From Heloderma charlesbogerti (Eukaryota > Chordata > Lepidosauria > Squamata > Helodermatidae): 64,000 nucleotides of DNA. Position numbers and translations under genes: made by a program. The stretch covers positions 558,001 through 622,000 of the forward strand of contig JANEZZ010002882.1 of assembly GCA_026122225.1 (NCBI GenBank), read 5' to 3'. Positions 10,796 to 21,950 of this stretch are shown here, piece by piece. The stretch's first letter is position 1, and each line of letters opens with the position of its first letter. Below the pieces are notes generated by a model that ran no database searches, was not told the DNA's origin, and saw only the letters and a list, made by a program, of their open reading frames with translations.

Positions 10796-12599
10796 GCGTC
10801 CGGAAGTGTGTGATGGGATGATCTGCTTAGTTGTCATGATTGGCTGAAAGATCTGTAAGTTGATTTCCCAAGAGATACTTGTATTAGCAGATTTTTAAAA
10901 ATGATTGATTCCATATGGGTTAAAACGCCCATTGCAAAATCACGCAATTCTTCTTGTTTCCCAAGCTGGCATTATTTCTATCTGGTGGTTACTTTTAAGG
11001 CACCTTGTAAAATTCTCCCATGCTAACTCTTTTGGGATAACTCAGGGTGTTTATTTTAAATAATAAGCATACTGTTTCAACGGCCCAAATTCACAGAGGT
11101 GTTGAACTCTTTTCTTTTCAGTTATTTCCATCTGTTTCAGCTGGAACCTCTGTTTGTGATTCTGCTATTGGGTCCTTCATCCTTCTCTTGCCTATTCCCG
11201 CGCTATTTACAGCCGTGGATACCACGCGAGTGTGTTTAGAGGGTGTTTCTTCCGCTCCAGAGAGCATGTGAAATGGCTCCCAGCGGTGCTGATTTTTTGG
11301 TGCCTTTAGGGGAGGCAGACATGTCTGACCCACTGGGCTCTTTGGGGCAGCTCCACTTCATTTCTGTGGGGCTTGCACAGGAGAACTTCTCGGTGGACTG
11401 TGTGTCAGGTCTCCCTTTTGTCCCTGCAGGAACTCCAATAGCCAAATCAAAGCACAGACGAGAGGCTTCTGTTGTCCACGACCCGTTAATCCTTTCACTT
11501 CATTGAGTCATACAGATGCTGATTGTCAGGAACTCACAGTCTACAACAGAAAAGCCCTCAGGGAGTTCAAAGGGTAACCAGGAAGATTGGAAGTTGCCTA
11601 CCATTCGAGAAAAGGTGGGCACGCTTCCCTGACTTAAGGGGTGGGGATCTCCTCTGTCTCGTGAGGTCTCTACGCGTAGCTGTTCCTGCCAGACCAGTCG
11701 GGCAGATCGCCTCAGCTCCGCCCCGGCCATCTCTCTCTTGGCCCTGCGTCTGCGCCTGGCATCTAAGAATTTGGGCTGTCCAAGCCCCACCTCTCCCTGT
11801 TCACTGACTCTGATGGGGGGGGGGTGAACAGAGGCCCTCTCCACCCAACTGGACTATGGAAACCTGAGGAGTCTGCCCCTCCCTGTCTGGAAGAGCTTGG
11901 GAAAGTTCCTCCCCCACGTTTTGCAGTTCCTCTTCGGACTCTGAGCTACTCTGCCACTGCCTCTGCTCAGAGGCACCCCTGACACTGTGCTTTGCAGCGG
12001 TTGATTGGAGGAGTCTCTAGGGTACCCAGATTTTTTTGGTGCTCTCCCTGGTCTTGGATTCAATCCAAGCCTTAATCCTCAGGGGGGGCTCAATTCTGCT
12101 GCAGCCCAGCCTCTCTCTTGTCCTCAGGCTGCTATAGAAGCAAGCAGGATGCCTCCGCCTGATGGTGCTGCGCATCAGAGTCTGTGAAGCTCGTACTTCG
12201 GACAGGAGCTTCAGAGCTGTCCTGTTTGAGCCCTGACAGGTCCACAGGCTGAGGCCCTGTGAGAAGGGAATCCGCCTGTCCAGGGAAACCCAGCCGGTGC
12301 TGGGAAGGCGAGTTAATGTTCTACTTGCTTTGCTGACCTTGGCTGCGTTGGAGAGCCAAGCATGCGGAGCGCAACACCATGAGCGTGGGTGGCGCAGCTC
12401 TGAAGTGACCGCTTGTGGAGAGGTTGACCCTTCCCTTCTTCTGGCTGCCTGTAGCCCTCTTTTGTGTGGGGTGTTAGTGCCTGGGAATCCTGGGAAGTGA
12501 AATGGTGTGCTTAGCATGGTGCGTATATTCATGGAACAGTGGCATGGCACACCCTGCCCCTTACCCAAATAGAGGGCTGTGGGGTCACCTCCGCTCGAA

Positions 12600-12915
12600 T
12601 CTACACTTTGGTTCCCACAGGCAGAGTCCTCACTTGATGACTGCAGCATCCAGTGATGACTGAAGGGGATTAGACAGATGCATGGAGGAGGAGGAGGAGG
12701 AGGAGGAGAATGTTGATGGGTACATGGAACCTTCTTGTAAGGAAGCAGTCCGTCTCCGAGTCTGAGTTGCTGGGGAGCAACAGTGGGAGAGGACTGTTGC
12801 CCTCCTGACCTGCTTGCCGGCTTCCCAGAGGCATCTGGCTGGCTGCTGTTGAAGCAGGATGATAGGTTAGATGATCCCTTGCCCTGGTCCAACAGAGGGG
12901 CTCTTGCATTCTTGT
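12600..12915 (+). repeat. Squamate-type LINE tail with internal (GGA)n
   Basis: It has the same architecture as the repeats at 0.75 kb and 29.4 kb (GGGATTAGACAGATGCATGG, a GGAG-rich region, TTGCTGGGGAGCAACAGTGG, a final TCCAACAGAGGGGCTCTTGC). A pure (GGA)n microsatellite of about eight units is embedded at 12683-12709. Confidence 0.65.
12683..12709 (+). repeat. (GGA)n microsatellite
   Basis: About eight to nine uninterrupted GGA units lie inside the LINE tail. It is likely polymorphic. Confidence 0.9.
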
Positions 12916-13994
12916 GACACTACCACAGGTGGCAACACCACTGTAAGAACATCCATATTGTCTGATGTTGCTGAAGGTTCCGTCTTGTCAGTGGGCCAGA
13001 TCCACAGGTTCAGCTGCCTGTCATCTAAGTCTTGACCAGTCCAGTGATGTAACGTGTGTTGTGTGGCCCAGCCACCTGTGCCACGTGGATGGATTTTAAG
13101 GCTTACTTTCTTGGTTCACCTTCCCCGCAACTCTGAGTTGGGTCACTGTTGAGTTCATGCATGCATCACTGCTTGGTTTCTGTTTTTTAAGATAACATGT
13201 TTCTGTAGAAAAGAGGTGGTTCCCTCAAAGCTGGTGGTGCACTCATGCGGGTGCTCCATTTCTCATCCCTTCTTTGCTTAAGACTCGATGACTCATAGCT
13301 GAATGTGTGAACAGGTTCTGCTCAAAGGCATCGTGGTCTCCAAGACCGTGCGGTCGGGCAGTGTGAATGTTCCGCCTGTGAAGTCTGATCTGTGGAGGTG
13401 CTGGTGGCGTGGAGCTGAGGAGAAAATAGTGCTTGCCTTTGCACCCAGTGTTTTCACTTGGATAGCCCCCTGAAATGCAGCAAAGCTGTAGTTAATAGCA
13501 CACAAGTGACCTCCCGAAGTAACATTATCGGCCAAGTTCCATTGCCAACCCAGAAGACAGGAAGCCTTAAAACCGGTGTCGGGAACAGAGCTGGACTGAC
13601 ACAGTTTTGCGCCCAAGGCATGTCCCTCCACCAGTTAACACAGAGCCCCATTCACTGGGAACTGACCCTGCAGAAGTCTCGCTAAAGTGAAGTGGAGCTA
13701 CGCAAAACCGCCGCTACAAGCAGTTCCCATCCATTGTGACGGGGCTTTGTGGGGGAACAGTGTCCTGGTGGATTGGGTCCAATGAGTCAGACCTGCCTGC
13801 CTCCCACTCCCCAGCCGTTCGTGGCACCCCACGTCTGCTGCTTGGTGTGGCTGCTGCAACTCAGCTCGTGACAGGGTTGCCTCTGGACGCAGGCAGCCAT
13901 GGTGCGTTCTGGCTCTGCTCCCCTGACTTTCACCTTTTGGCATACATATCCAGTCAGTACTGGAGCGCTTTCTAAGAGCAGTTTTACTTCCTGT

Positions 13995-14105
13995 GCTACA
14001 GTGTGTTGGACTACAACTTCCATAATCCCCCAGTTGACCAAGCTGGCTGGGGGATGCTCAGAGTTGTAGATCAACAAATCTGGGGAGCACCTGGTTGGGG
14101 AAGGC
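13995..14105. repeat. Palindromic MITE-like element (hAT type)
   Basis: TGTTGGACTACAACTTCCAT and AATCCCCCAG are mirrored by CTGGGGGATGCTCAGAGTTG and TAGATCAACAAATCTGGGG. This is the best-preserved copy of the hAT-like palindrome in the window. It has no coding capacity. Confidence 0.65.
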
Positions 14106-14398
14106 TGCTGTAGTGACTATGGAACCTCACTATACCCTTGAACATTGCGGGTGCAGCCCTCAGTTGGGGCTACATCTGGCACAAAGCACTTGCAAATGTG
14201 GGGCACGATCGGCTGGGAAGTTCTCTTGTGCAAGCCTCATTGAAACGAACAGGAAATGCATGAAGGCACCACCATGTTGGTGCGCCTCTTCCAGTTGATT
14301 CAGTGGGGGTTGTGCAGGAGAGCATCTTGGTAGGTAATGATGTCCCCCAGTCCTTGGTGAGATCAGAAGTCATTGCCAGTATGTCTTCAAGGGAAAGG

Positions 14399-14633
14399 GC
14401 CACAGCTCGAGGCAAGGACCATAGGTCAGTGGTAGAGCCCATGCGTTGCCTGTGGAAACTCCCGGATTCAGTCCCTGGGAGCCCCTCCGGTTAAAAGGAT
14501 CAGGTAGCAGGTGACGGAGAAGATCTTTCTCGACCCGAGACCTTGAAGAGCAGCAGCCAGTTGGAATAGACCATGCTGGGCTAATGGACCAATACTCTGA
14601 ACTAGTAAAAGGCAGCTTCCTACAAACCCATTT
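14399..14633 (+). repeat. tRNA-derived SINE (long form)
   Basis: The tRNA-like head has TAGGTCAGTGGTAGAGCCC and the B-box-like GATTCAGTCC. The body has GGTTAAAAGGATCAGGTAGC and CAGGTGACGGAGAAGATC. The 3' end reads AAAAGGCAGCTTCCTACA. It abuts a second SINE with only a few bases between. Confidence 0.75.
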
Positions 14634-14635
14634 TG

Positions 14636-14833
14636 GGGAGGAGCCATAGCTCAGTGGCAGAGCCCCTGCTTTGCATGCAGAAGGTTCCTGGTTCGATCCC
14701 CAACATCTCCAGGCAGGGCAGGAAAAACTGCCTGAAACCCTGGAGAGCCATGGCCACCAGTCAGTGCTGACAATACTGGGCTGAATGGATGGACAGATGG
14801 ACGGACTTGATATGAGGCAGCTGCCTACCTTCA
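14636..14833 (+). repeat. tRNA-derived SINE with intact A and B boxes
   Basis: The A box TAGCTCAGTGG (14647-14657) matches the pol III consensus exactly and the B box GGTTCGATCC is at 14690-14699. The body reads CCTGAAACCCTGGAGAGCCA and the tail ATATGAGGCAGCTGCCTACC. The internal pol III promoter looks intact. It is not a functional tRNA because the 3' half does not fold as one. Confidence 0.8.
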
Positions 14834-15044
14834 TCTTGCTGTTTCTCCAGAATCTCCATTCAAAGAACGTCTTGCTGTGACAGTGTTGGGTTGTCCAAAT
14901 GGATTATCTGTTTACTACAGAACCAACAGGAAAGGCCATATCCAGATGGATAGTTTTTTATACTTGATTTTTCTTCCTTAGAAATGTCTTGTTTATTCTG
15001 AGATCTTCGTGCTCACTTATTTATGTTCAAGCTCAAAGTTGTCT

Positions 15045-15122
15045 TGGGCTGCAATCCTAAACAGACTTACTTGGAAGTAAGTCCTGCTGAAATCAGTGGG
15101 CTTTATGTCTGAGTAAGCTGGA
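15045..15122. repeat. Short dispersed repeat (MITE-like)
   Basis: GGGCTGCAATCCTAAACAGA and TTACTTGGAAGTAAGTCCTG are followed by AGTGGGCTTTATGTCTGAGT. The arms AAGTAAGTCC and GGGCTTTATGTCTGAG are near-inverted. This is a common squamate motif, and a weaker match occurs near 24.7 kb. Confidence 0.55.
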
Positions 15123-15996
15123 GGTGTCGGCTCAGGAATTTACAATTAAGAAGCCTTTAGAATGTTGCAAGTCCAGTGACCTGCCTTTCAGCCTGAGGCC
15201 TAACACTGAGTGATAAACTGCCCAAGGTGAAATGGGTTGATCCCGTCCCCCCTGTCTCTCATTAGCCTTTTGATAATTAGGCCAAGTACACAATAATCCA
15301 CTCCCAGGCAACACACATATCCTGTGCCTTCCGGGATTTCGGAACCCAACGGCGAAATTCAGTTCCGTTTTCCTGGTGATCTGTGCATCAGGGTACGCCT
15401 GGAAGCGGGTCGGCCTCCCCCCTGTGGGCCACAGCCAAGGTAGCAGAAGATCGATGCTGGATAGTCTTCGGCATCGCATCCAACTCCATCTTGACCCCAG
15501 TGAGGTTCTTTATTCCAGCAACTCTTTGAGGTGGACACATCCAAAATCTTATACTTTGAGAGTTTTCAAAAGTGCCCCAGACCCTATTCTGTTTTTCACC
15601 TACATTGACTGCTGTCTGTTTGCAGCCCTGCCGTCCTCAGCCTGACTCTCCTCCTCCTGTTGTGCTGCTGCTGCAGGCTTGGCCTGGGTCTTTGCAGTTC
15701 TTCTCCTGTGCACAGTATGCTTGTTTTGGCGTCACCTGTCCAGACAGTGGTATCCGTATATCTGGTTAAGGGAACTGGCTTATTCCACATCAAGCATTAA
15801 GTCTATTTGGTAAATTCACCCAGAAGGTCACAAGGGACGAGTCGCAAGACAAGTTCTGGTCCCGCCAAGCTGTACCTGCCTGGGAGGGATTGTCAGAAGT
15901 TTGCTTTGACTTGGCTGCCAACAGGAAGGGGCTGTGGCCCAGCTCAAGTGTGCCCTGAGCTGCGAGGATGTTGCTGTCCTGCTGCAGGTGATGTGG

Positions 15997-16026
15997 TGTC
16001 ATGCTGCAACCTGTCATGCTGCAACC
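15997..16026 (+). repeat. 15-bp tandem duplication
   Basis: TGTCATGCTGCAACC occurs twice head to tail with no mismatch. It is a small local duplication. Confidence 0.9.
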
Positions 16027-16302
16027 ATGATGGATGTCCGCCGTGGAGAAGAAGGGTGCAGAAGCAGCTATAGCTGTGTTTCAGAAGCAGGAGCTGAAGA
16101 ATGGGGACTGGAGAGAAAACAGCATAGTGCGTTTTGATCAGCTTCTGTAATCCAATATGGTGACTTTCTAAAGCCCAAGACTAACGGTGCAGGCAACCTG
16201 GACAGGGTGATGCAAGACTCCTTGGGATGCGACTCGGGCCACCTGGAAGTATTGCCCTCTCCTTGGGTTTCTGGTCCAGTTGCCCCAACTCCTGCTGGGG
16301 AG

Positions 16303-16495
16303 TGACTGTAGCTCAGTAGCAGAGCCCCAGCTTTGCAGGCAGAAGGTCCCAGGCTCAATCCCTGCCAGCATTTCCAGGGCGGGCCAGGAAGGAGCCCTGC
16401 CGGGAGCCCAGAGAGCCACGGCTGCCAGCCCGTGTCAGCAGTGCTGAGCTAGGTGGACTGAAGGGGGTCTGACTCCGTGGAAGGCTGCTCCCGAC
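16303..16495 (+). repeat. tRNA-derived SINE
   Basis: The A box TAGCTCAGTAG is at 16309-16319 and the B box GGCTCAATCC at 16352-16361. It has the same body and tail as the copy at 14.64 kb, and ends TCTGACTCCGTGGAAGGCTG. Confidence 0.75.
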
Positions 16496-16619
16496 GCTGC
16501 TCTGCTCTCGGCACTTTTTATATGTGGGATGCTGCGGGGGGCGGGGGAGGTCTCACTGCAGGGGAGCCGCTCTCCGCTGCAGCAGCATCTCCTCAGTAGT
16601 GCCTAGTTCTGCCCTGAGC

Positions 16620-16965
16620 ACTTTTCATGCATATTGTATTTATTTTATTTGAATATTTATAGCCTGCCTTTCAGCTTGAAAAACCAAGCTCCTCAAGGGC
16701 GTGGCAACCAGCTAATAGCAAATATACAGAAGGAAATTAATTCGTAGAAGCAGTAGTTTTAAAAACAGCAGAAGAGTATAAAACAGAAGCAGGATAAAAA
16801 TCAATACTTTACAGTGGTGAGATAAAGTAATTCAGGGCAAACCCCGAACAGGCACTACCCCATAAAACCAACTAAACTGCCTGGACATTTTTAAAAAAGG
16901 ATCTTTAGTTGACATCTGAATCTTAAAAGACTGATGTGCCACCACCGAGAAGGCTCTTCCTTTTC
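16620..16965 (-). repeat. L2-type LINE 3' end
   Basis: The minus strand reads GRAFSVVA near 16930-16955 and then an A-rich tail (16640-16800) ending in TTTATTTTATTTG on the + strand. It is a heavily truncated relic. Confidence 0.65.
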
Positions 16966-18513
16966 CTCTTCAGCCCTGCTGGGAGAGGCGCACAGGCCTT
17001 TGAAGTAGATGTAAATTCTCCAGCTGATTTGTCATCTCAGTAGTCCTCCTCCCCATTTGGCAGATGGGTGGGGGCTGAGACTAAGGGAGCTGTGGCTTGC
17101 CAAGGGCTTCCTCTGGAAACCGGGGCCTTCCCACACGCCCCTCCTCGCCCCTCCAGTGCACTCGTCAGAGTTTCTCAGGATGCTCTGTGCAGCTTCCGTT
17201 CAGGAAGGGCGCCATCAGCTCCTTGGCTTTGGAGTTTGCTTCCTCCCAGGTTCATTGCTAGGAAGAAGCCAGGGGTGCAAACCAGGGGGTGATTGGGCCC
17301 ACTTAGGCCTTTCCAGCCAAGGCCAACAAAACTGCAGTTTGTGCTTGCCTTGTCTCTCGTCCTTGCAGCCTGGGCAATCCCTCATGCATTCCATGCGGGG
17401 ACAAACGGGGCCAGGGGGCCTCTTCCACTGGCCATGCACATGCACACACAGACACGCACACATTGCAAGGAGTTTGCTTGAGAAGTCAGCTGCTTAGATT
17501 GGAGGCCCGGCAGGCTGGTCCTCGGAGGCACCTTTTCAGGGTTTCCTGGGTTCGTGATACTGCTGGATGAGAGAGCAGCTGACTCCCGCCTTTGTCCATA
17601 GGAATCTCACTCAGCCAGTTCAGCAGCTTATGTTCCGTGCTGGGTGTTGACAGGAGGAGGCACATTTTAACCCTTGGAAGAGTCCTGGTGAGTCACAGAG
17701 GATGAGGAAGATACAGCCAGTACACCTTAGTTCAACACAGATCTCCATCACCAGACCTTGAGCCGCCTTGAGGGGCTCCACAAGGAGCATTCAGACAACC
17801 TGAACGAGGGGTGCTGGTGACCTGGGTCGACCTGGCCAGTGCTGCATCCCAAGGGGGTGCGCGCATGTGTATGCTGGGGCATGGTGTACGTTGAACACTG
17901 CGCCCCCAGTGAGTCATTCCTGTCACAACTCATGCAAGTTGGATTCAAAATAATTGTGCCTCCTCTGCCTTCAGGGAGATCCAGAATTTACCTGGGTTGG
18001 TGGAAGGAGAGTGGCCTCGAGTGTTATTTGCAGAGGGGATGCCACTTGGGGAGGGAGGGCTAGTCCTCCCCCTCCCCCACGCATTAGTGAGACTTCTTAA
18101 AAGTCTCCATTGGCAGCAGTGGAGGCTTTTTGGAGGCTCCCTGCAGCGCGAGCGGGGAGCAGGGAAACGCTCCTTACGGTGGAGGCTTCCCGTCCCGGCT
18201 GTATTCAGGTATGCATTTTGAGGACTCTGCTATGTTGTATTTTCTTCCCATGTTTTTGTTTTCATTTGTAATGTTGTCATTTTAAAGTGGACTGTTAGCA
18301 TCCTGTTCGCATCTTTTTTAGACAGACAGCCGGGGCGTAAATATTTTAATAGTCTTAAAAATAAATAAGTGGTTGATATGGCGACTGGAAGATCCCTATG
18401 AATTTCTTCTTCTGAAATCTGTAAACAAGTGACAGATGTTGAGAGAGATCAGCAAGGGGTTGTTCATGGCACTGTGTCATATTTACGCCTTGCAGAGTAT
18501 TCATTCAAACGCA

Positions 18514-18532
18514 CGTGTGCGCGCGCGCGCAC
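18514..18532 (+). repeat. (GT/GC)n purine-pyrimidine alternating tract
   Basis: GTGTGCGCGCGCGCGCACC is an alternating tract of the kind that can adopt Z-DNA. Confidence 0.8.
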
Positions 18533-20384
18533 CTCCAGCCATTCCATTTTGAACGGAGAACTCCATACCTCTAAACTTTCACCTCTGTGTGAAGAATGGC
18601 GTTTTCATTGAGAGCATTTGGTTCGAGGAGGAGGAGACGGTGCCTCTGGCAGAAATTGGTCTCCTAAGGTAGATGGTGGGGGGAGTTTTGTGCGCCAGAT
18701 GTACGGGAGAACGTCATAAAGGGCAGCTCACTTGAGCGGACGGGTAACCTTTGTGCAGCTGCCAAGGTCTCTGGGGCCCCGTGGTGGATGGTGATCAAGG
18801 GCCGGTCGCGCCGCGCTGGATTGCGGCAGTCAGCAGTCACTCGTGCACCTTGCTCCCGCCTCACCCACCCCCTGCAGCCTCATGATTCTAAATTGTGTTT
18901 CGGGGGAGGGAGGAGGCGGCTGTAGAGAAATACGTGGAACACACTGCCCCTTTTGAAGAGCGCCCTGCTGTGTTCCCTTTTCTGTCGGGCGCAGGGGGCC
19001 GGAGCGCTCGGACAAGTGGGCCTGGAGAGCGTGATGCTGATCAGCCGGGGGGGGGCTGTTCCTCCTCCAAATGGGCCCAGTTTTGTAGAGAAGCCTTTGG
19101 GGAGCTGAACCCCCTCCCCACTCTCAGCTCTGTTCGGATACAGTCTGTTTGGAACCTCCGCCACACCCCTACAGAAAGTGAGGCACAATTTGGACCAAGT
19201 AGCATTTGCAGCGCCATCTCTGTGCCACCTTCTGCAGTGGGGGCAATTTACCCCAAGAGCCCCTGGCCCGGCCACGTGAACAGCTCCTCCGGGATCCCTT
19301 CCTTTCCCATCCTGGCATTGGCCCTTCCCTGAGTACACGCTGCAGGCCAGGGAGGCCATGGGAGCAGCATGGGCTGAGATGCCACCCATGTGGTGGGGCA
19401 CCAATCACACTCGTGCATGCCACTTGATGGCACAGGAAACGGCCCTCGCAGTGTCCCTAGGCGTGGGTTTGGCTGGCATTTTGGTCACTCAGGCAGCGGG
19501 GGAGCGAAGGAAAGAGGATCGTTGGTACCTCCTGGGTGACATCTCCCCTCCCAGCTCGCCATCGCTCCCTTCAGCGAATGAGCAAAAGCGGGAGGCTAAA
19601 GGAAAGGCGGCCGCTCTCTGGAGCGTTTGCTTGTCAGCAGGGTGCTCTGCACATGTCTGCCACATTGTGAGAACCGGGAGCCCCCAGGACGACCCTGGAT
19701 GACAGGCAGCCCCGTCCTCCCTTGCCGCTGGCTGCCGCCTTGCTGCCAAATCTCTCGGGGCGGTTCACAGTGCAAAAGAACGGCATTCAGTATAATAGAC
19801 ACAATGCCACAGGGAAAAGAAAGGGTGGGAAGGAGGAAACAAGCCACTCGGGTCACCAGTCCTTGAAGAGTCCTCTGCTGCTGAGCATCTTCAGTGGAAA
19901 TGGGCAGGGCCCTCAGACTGGTGGATGAGTTCCCATTCCACAGCCTCCCATTCCCAGTATCCGTGGAATGTTTCTGGTTAGGGCATCAGAGCTCAGAGAG
20001 AGATGGCTCCCGAGGACGGAGGCTGCCGCCCACAGGCTCCTCCCTGCCAGTGTGTGCCCATTTCCAGCCGTGGAGGGGTGCTCTCTCTTCGAGTGATGTA
20101 GCCACAGCAGGGCGCAACTGGCTGGCGAGTGGATAAGTGGCGTAGGGGGACATGCAAGTGGACCAGGGGGAATGCGGCTGCTGGGCGTTCCTTGTGAGAG
20201 TGACCACGTGGTCTGCAGCAGCGAGGGCGCCCCATGGCCCCAGGGTGGTTGGCTTTGGTCTTGGCCTCCAGTTGGCCCACGGCTGGCCACTTGCTGCTTT
20301 GGGGCCCAGGGCTTTCTCAGGACTGCGCATTAATTACCGACGCCTTGGGGACCTGATGCAACATCAGCAATGCTGCTCCAGTTT

Positions 20385-20520
20385 TGCTACTTTTATTATT
20401 TATTATTTTGTGTATTGTTCGAATTTATACGCCACAGAAGTATCAAGGCAGTGAACATAAAATACAATGGCATAGAAACAACAATACATATAACAATAAA
20501 AGCAACACAATAGAAGCGAT
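20385..20520 (-). repeat. LINE tail fragment
   Basis: TTTTATTATTTATTATTTTG followed by TTATACGCCACAGAAGTATC and an ACAATA-rich stretch resembles the 3' tail side of minus-strand L2 copies. Coding sequence is not recognisable. Confidence 0.5.
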
Positions 20521-21743
20521 CAGCAGCGAAACTGCATGCATGTTGCAAGCCACTGCTGGCTGGGTCCTACCTCAGAAAGAGCCGAGCACAAAGAAGGCAC
20601 CTGGATGTCAAGGTTGCAGCACCTGCCTCCCCCGCACTCTCCTACAAGGGCTCCTGAGGCGAACCTCCGCAGCGCCTGGTGCCCTCGGAAGCGCTCCCTC
20701 TGATGCGCGCAGAGGTCAGGCGGGCACACGAGGAGGGAGGCAGCCCCTTCACTGCTACCCGGTAAAGGGAGCTGTCCAGTTTGGCTACATCATCCCTGCG
20801 GCTGCAGAGGTGTTTGTCCGTTTAAACCTGCATCCCGCTTTTCCTCAGAATGGCGCCATGGTCTCGTTGCCCTCTCATTGATTCTGGCCAGCAGACCTGC
20901 TGCACCAAAAGCCGGAGGTGGAAGCAGCAGCTCTAGCGAGAGCGCAGTGTAGCACCTTGTGCGTGCACACACCAGCTCCAGAGCTGTGCTTCCCGAGCGC
21001 GCGCCCCGGGATCCTCCCCGAGATCTGTCACACGTGCCGGGGTAGGGGTGTCTTCTTCCCCCTGCTCATGGCAGGCGGCCCAGGGGTGAGTCCCAGAGGC
21101 AGGTCGAGGCCGTAGGAGTCCTGGTGCAGTTCTCCCTCGCTGGCGTTCCTTGCCAGGGGCTTCCGCCACTGATGCTCAAGCAGAGAACCTTTGCAGCGCT
21201 GGCTGCCCTTGCTGAGGAGGTGCTTCTGCCTCACGCCTCAGATCAGAGCTTCAGGCATGAGGACACCTCTGAACCATCCGCCAGCACCACGCCCAGCCAG
21301 CCATCCAGGCCACAGAGGGCAGCTGCCAGCGGCCGGCAGAGAGGGTGAAGTGACCCCCTCGCCTGCCTGACACCCTGTTTTGAGCTGTTGTTGGCTGGAA
21401 AGCCGCCACTTTGGTCGGCCCCTTCAAGGGGAGTGGCCGATTCCTGCAGCGCCCCTTCGGTCCCTTCTGCCCCGCAAGAGCCACCCTGCAGGCAGGTCGC
21501 CTTATGGCAACAGCTGTCCTGAGAAGCGTGACAGCTGCACGTCGGCGTCGTGCGTCTTGGTGGGTGCAGGCAGCTGCCGCTTGGGACAAGAGCACGGTGT
21601 GCACATGCCACGGCGCACATCTAAGGGGGGTGAGGGAGCGAGAAGCCTCTCAGCGGCCAGCTAGCCCGTCGTGCCCCTCGGGTCAGGACCCCGTGGTCTT
21701 GGCTCTGCGCCCTCCTGAGCCACGCCATGTGTTGTGTTCCTAG

Positions 21744-21950
21744 AAAGCAGGCGCCCTGTCCCAGGCCAAGGCTGCGGCTGAAAGGATGCAGCACAGCGCA
21801 GCGGATCGCATGAGGGAGATGACTGAGCACAGCCAGCAGCTGAAGGAAACCTGCGGGGAGCTGGAGCACCAACGGAAGGAGCTCCATGAGGAGCTCGAGA
21901 GCTTGAGAGGAGACCGAGACAGCAAGGAGGAAAGAATGAAGAGCTACCAG
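21744..21950 (+). CDS. CGNL1: CGNL1 exon e (residues 201-269)
   Basis: The acceptor is GTTCCTAG|AAA and the donor is CAG|GTGAGC. The exon is 207 bp (69 codons), phase 0 at both ends. It encodes KAGALSQAKAAAERM and a heptad-rich stretch with LKETCGELEHQRKELHEELE and LRGDRDSKEERMKSYQ. By memory-based alignment it corresponds in length to the human segment starting NVEVL and ending near KKYE, but it is far less conserved than its neighbours. Frame, length and coiled-coil composition support it as real. Confidence 0.88.

Larger units (their letters stand above)
6683..21743 (+). other. CGNL1 intron (15.1 kb)
   Basis: This is the longest intron visible. I find no further coiled-coil exon, and the flanking exons join in phase at the length expected from human CGNL1. 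It contains L2 ends (about 6960-7530, 7785-8235, 16620-16965), SINEs (about 9485-9580, 9795-9905, 14399-14633, 14636-14833, 16303-16495), MITE-like palindromes (about 9218-9302, 13995-14105), LINE tails (about 12600-12915, 18230-18370, 20385-20520) and a dispersed repeat at about 15045-15122. Long open frames in the GC-rich parts (for example 9.0-10.4 kb) look spurious. Confidence 0.75.

Noticed and set aside
12017..12892. 291-codon minus-strand open frame
   Set aside because: It runs through a LINE tail and a GGA microsatellite (giving a poly-Pro stretch). It has no homology I recognise.
14647..14720. Functional tRNA gene
   Set aside because: The A and B boxes are good, but there is no acceptor-stem pairing and a SINE body follows; it is a tRNA-derived SINE.
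18514..18532. Regulatory Z-DNA element
   Set aside because: The tract is short and intronic; nothing else around it supports function.
6683..21743. A missing CGNL1 exon in the 15-kb intron
   Set aside because: The flanking exons join in phase and the total length matches the human segment. No coiled-coil frame with good splice sites was found in between.
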